Shown piece after piece: positions 5,640 through 8,204 of a stretch of DNA of 8,204 bases. The notes under the pieces are model-generated. The model ran no database searches, was not told the origin of the DNA, and saw nothing but the letters and a program-made list of their open reading frames with translations. A program made the position numbers and the translations under genes. How positions within the stretch are numbered: the stretch's first letter is position 1; each line of letters begins with the position of its first letter. Source of the stretch: an uncultured Haemophilus sp. (GTDB lineage: Bacteria; Pseudomonadota; Gammaproteobacteria; Enterobacterales; Pasteurellaceae); the NCBI RefSeq assembly GCF_905207935.1, contig NZ_CAJLNI010000087.1:1-8204 (forward strand), given 5' to 3'.

Positions 5640-8204
5640 CTAGTGATTCAACACCTCAAGCAATGCTTGCACAGGATGTTTCAAGATGGCTTTTTCATAT
5701 CGCTTCACTTGGCTGCGGCAAGAATAGCCTGTCGCAAGACAATGATTCGGATCTTTACCTTGCAATTTTTTGCCCCAAGATACGTCGTAAATATCTTTCG
5801 ACATGGTTTGATTTTGAACCTCATGACCAAATACACCCGCCATACCACAGCAGCCGACTTTCTCGACATTCAATGTTTGTCCAAATTGCGCAAAAATATG
5901 CTGCCATTCTTTTGGGCTGTTTGGCATAAAGGTGGATTCAGTACAATGAGGGAATAAATGCCACTCAAAAGTGCGGTCAGATTTTGCAATATTTTTCACC
6001 GCACTTTGTAATGCGTTACTTTCTAATTGATTGGTCAGCCATTCATGCGCTGTGAGTACATGGAAATCACCGCGAGAATCACCTAATGCTTCTTTATATT
6101 CATCACGATAAGAAAGCACAATAGCTGGATCTACGCCGACTAAAGGCACATTTAATTTAGCGACGCGATTTAAAAACTCCGCTTGTGTTTTCGCGGTTTT
6201 ACTAAAGCGAGCTAAAAAACCTTTAATATGCATGGCTTTGCCATTGGGTTTGAAAGGCAGAATGATTGGAGAGAATCCTAATTTTTGCGTGAGAGCCACG
6301 AAATCCCGTACCACTTTAGCATCGTAATAAGAGGTATAAGGATCTTGTACAATAAAGAGCATCTTCGCTTTTTCTGTGGCACCGAGACCTTCCAATTCTT
6401 CTAATTTTTTGCCTTGATAACCAATTTCGACTAATTGCTGTTGAAGGTTTGGCTCTGAAAGGAGAGGTAAATCGGTCATTCCCAGTGTTTTTTCAACCAA
6501 GCTTTGAGTAACTTTCAGCTTGGTGAAATAATTGAATAATGCCGGTTGTTTCGCCATATAAGGTGCAGCAACTTCTAAATTCGCCACAATATGATCTTTG
6601 GCTGGACGCAAATAACGACTGTGGTAGAAATGGAAAAATTTCGCACGGAAACTTGGTACGTCAATTTTAATTGGGCATTGGCTTGCACAGGCTTTACAAG
6701 CCAGACAAGTATCCATTGCCGCTTTTACTTCATGTGAGAAGTCATATTCACCACGCCATTTCTGCACGCTATTGCGGAAACGTTCCACAAGTGCGGTCAG
6801 TTTCACTTGTGTTTTATGAAAATCTAATTGATCAGGTGATACGTTTTCATTGGCCATTAATCGCAACCATTCACGCACCATAGCGGCTCGTCCTTTTGGC
6901 GAGAATACGCGATTTTTACTCACTTTCATGGAAGGGCACATAATGCTGTGCTCATCAAAGTTAAAGCAAAGCCCGTTACCGTTACAGTTCATCGCGCCTT
7001 TGAATTCGTCTCGCATCTGAATCGGGATTTGTCGATCATTGTCAGCACGCATTGGCGAGAGAATAGAATAGAGTTCCGCATCGCTATTAAGTGGCGTACA
7101 GATTTTTCCTGGATTGAGACGATTGTTTGGATCAAATAAAAATTTCACATAACGTAATTCTTGCCAAAGTTCAGGTGTAAAGAATTTCTCGCCATAATGA
7201 GAACGTACACCTTTACCGTGTTCCCCCCATAATAAACCGCCGTATTTTACGGTGAGTTCTGCCACTTCATCTGAAATTTGTTTAAAGAGTTTGACTTGTT
7301 CTTTATCGCATAAATCTAAAGCGGGGCGAACGTGCAATACGCCAGCATCAACATGGCCAAACATCCCATATTGCAGATTGTGACTATCTAATAAGGCTCT
7401 AAATTCCGCAATGTAATCCGCAAGATGTTCTGGTGGTACACAGGTATCTTCCACAAAAGGAATCGGTTTGGCTACGCCTTTCGCATTCCCCAATAACCCC
7501 ACCGCTTTTTTGCGCATGGCGTAAATACGTTCAATAGAAGGCAAGTCAGAACAAAGTTGATAGCCGATAATATGATCTTTGCCTTGTGCAATTTTTTCAT
7601 CTAATTGCTGACAAAGTGCGGTCACTTGGCTGTCGATTTTAGCTTGATTGTTGCCCGCATATTCAACAATGTTTAAACCAAGAATTGGATTTTGTTCTTC
7701 TTCTGTTAAAAGTTCTTTCACTGAATGCCAAATAATATCTTGCTTAGCAAGGTTCAGCACTTTGGAATCGATAGTTTCAACTGAAAGGGCATTGGCTTTC
7801 ACCATAAAAGGCGCATTGCGAAGTGCTGCATCAAATGAGCTGTACTTCACATTAATTAAGGTGCGATATTTAGGAATCGGCAATAAATTGAGTTTAGCTT
7901 CGCAGATAAACGCAAGTGAACCTTCTGACCCCGTTAAAATTCGGGTGAGATTAAATTCACTTTCATCTTGATTAAAGACATTCTTAAGATCGTAACCGGT
8001 GAGAAAGCGATTGAGTTGTGGTAAATCTTGAATGATTGAGGCTCGCTTCTCTTTACAACGTTGGAAAATCGTTTGATGTAGCGTTTTACCATTTTCTGCA
8101 AGCGGGTAGTTTTCTAAAATATCGTCAGATTTGACCGCACTTGTATCTAATATTTCACCATTCATCAAAACAGAACGTAATGCTAAAACGTGATCAGAGG
8201 TTTT
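5640..8204 (-). CDS. ydiJ: FAD/iron-sulfur D-2-hydroxyglutarate dehydrogenase-type protein YdiJ, N-terminus beyond window
   Basis: This large oxidoreductase closely matches my memory of E. coli YdiJ (about 1018 residues), reported to oxidise D-2-hydroxyglutarate to 2-oxoglutarate. The frame stays open to the right edge, with residues KTSDHVLALRSV encoded at 8169-8204, so the TTG at 8168 and ATG at 8165 are internal; 854 residues are visible and about 165 are missing. Counting from 8168, domains in order are the end of the FAD-binding domain (LTRILTGSEGSLAF), the FAD-linked oxidase C-terminal domain with GHVDAGVLHVRP (about 270-280) and WGEHGKG, a Cys pair region (CNGNGLC...MCP), a 4Fe-4S motif CLACKACASQCP (Cys488, 491, 494, 498), and a C-terminal cysteine-rich CCG-type domain with HCTE and GCCGMAG (about 772-778). 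No transmembrane segment is evident. It converges on the island and shares its terminator. Four exact uptake signals lie at 5969, 5998, 6789 and 7614 and a fifth at 8134. It is intact and looks like core genome. Confidence 0.95.
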   Translation of the reverse strand, partial: KTSDHVLALRSVLMNGEILDTSAVKSDDILENYPLAENGKTLHQTIFQRCKEKRASIIQDLPQLNRFLTGYDLKNVFNQDESEFNLTRILTGSEGSLAFICEAKLNLLPIPKYRTLINVKYSSFDAALRNAPFMVKANALSVETIDSKVLNLAKQDIIWHSVKELLTEEEQNPILGLNIVEYAGNNQAKIDSQVTALCQQLDEKIAQGKDHIIGYQLCSDLPSIERIYAMRKKAVGLLGNAKGVAKPIPFVEDTCVPPEHLADYIAEFRALLDSHNLQYGMFGHVDAGVLHVRPALDLCDKEQVKLFKQISDEVAELTVKYGGLLWGEHGKGVRSHYGEKFFTPELWQELRYVKFLFDPNNRLNPGKICTPLNSDAELYSILSPMRADNDRQIPIQMRDEFKGAMNCNGNGLCFNFDEHSIMCPSMKVSKNRVFSPKGRAAMVREWLRLMANENVSPDQLDFHKTQVKLTALVERFRNSVQKWRGEYDFSHEVKAAMDTCLACKACASQCPIKIDVPSFRAKFFHFYHSRYLRPAKDHIVANLEVAAPYMAKQPALFNYFTKLKVTQSLVEKTLGMTDLPLLSEPNLQQQLVEIGYQGKKLEELEGLGATEKAKMLFIVQDPYTSYYDAKVVRDFVALTQKLGFSPIILPFKPNGKAMHIKGFLARFSKTAKTQAEFLNRVAKLNVPLVGVDPAIVLSYRDEYKEALGDSRGDFHVLTAHEWLTNQLESNALQSAVKNIAKSDRTFEWHLFPHCTESTFMPNSPKEWQHIFAQFGQTLNVEKVGCCGMAGVFGHEVQNQTMSKDIYDVSWGKKLQGKDPNHCLATGYSCRSQVKRYEKAILKHPVQALLEVLNH
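5969..5977 (+). other. DNA uptake signal, plus orientation, left half of an inverted pair
   Basis: Exact AAGTGCGGT followed by CAGATTTT, which fits the AT-rich extension of the Haemophilus signal. It faces the copy at 5998-6006. Confidence 0.92.
5998..6006 (-). other. DNA uptake signal, minus orientation, right half of an inverted pair
   Basis: Exact ACCGCACTT, the complement of AAGTGCGGT. With flanking bases it can pair with 5968-5977 in a 10-bp stem around a 20-base loop, inside the ydiJ coding sequence. Confidence 0.92.
6789..6797 (+). other. DNA uptake signal, plus orientation
   Basis: Exact AAGTGCGGT inside ydiJ, followed by CAGTTTCA. Confidence 0.9.
7614..7622 (+). other. DNA uptake signal, plus orientation
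   Basis: Exact AAGTGCGGT inside ydiJ. The following bases (CACTTGGC) are a poor match to the AT-rich extension. Confidence 0.85.
8134..8142 (-). other. DNA uptake signal, minus orientation
   Basis: Exact ACCGCACTT inside ydiJ. Read on the minus strand it is AAGTGCGGT followed by CAAATCTGA, a fair match to the extended signal. Confidence 0.9.

Noticed and set aside
5643..7971. Plus-strand open frames of 63-107 codons opposite ydiJ.
   Set aside because: They are antisense to well-conserved FAD and Fe-S coding sequence and show no domain features of their own.
785..7999. CCGG sites as a sign of avoidance: I count about six, at 785, 932, 3334, 4665, 6542 and 7996.
   Set aside because: The number is somewhat low for the base composition, but too small in one window to claim selection. 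The two sites inside the island are near chance expectation.
8163..8168. TTG at 8168 or ATG at 8165 as the start of the minus-strand dehydrogenase.
   Set aside because: The frame stays open to the window edge and encodes TSDHVLALRSV, which matches the interior of YdiJ, so the true start is outside.

Overview
The window comes from a Pasteurellaceae bacterium, most likely Haemophilus parainfluenzae or a close relative. Two observations point there. The flanking housekeeping genes carry six exact copies of the Haemophilus-type DNA uptake signal (AAGTGCGGT or its complement). The central genes also closely resemble what I remember of the HpaII restriction-modification system of H. parainfluenzae. 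The species call is inference from memory, not from a database search.

Layout: (1) 1-2814, plus strand, nearly all of valS (valyl-tRNA synthetase), with only the extreme N-terminus outside the window. (2) 2865-5501, plus strand, a compact and strongly AT-rich three-gene island: a Vsr-like mismatch or patch-repair endonuclease, a C5-cytosine DNA methyltransferase, and an HpaII-family restriction endonuclease. These genes overlap or nearly abut, so they look like one operon in the order V-M-R. (3) 5502-5639, a short convergent intergenic region with three hairpins, one of them a good bidirectional rho-independent terminator. (4) 5640-8204, minus strand, most of ydiJ, a large FAD/iron-sulfur dehydrogenase of the D-2-hydroxyglutarate dehydrogenase type. 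Its N-terminus lies beyond the right edge.

The three island genes make biological sense together. The methyltransferase marks CCGG sites (inferred specificity, inner C), the endonuclease cuts unmarked CCGG, and the Vsr-like protein would repair T:G mismatches left when 5-methylcytosine deaminates at those sites. The island looks acquired. It is much more AT-rich than its flanks, has no uptake signal in about 2.7 kb, and sits neatly between a housekeeping gene and what may be that gene's original terminator. No integrase, transposase or clear target-site duplication is visible.

I do not see an entirely new system. The most unusual element is the Vsr-like protein. It keeps the Glu25/Asp51/His69 positions but has Asp in place of His64 and lacks all four ligands of the structural zinc known from E. 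coli Vsr, so it belongs to a divergent, zinc-less branch whose activity should not be assumed.
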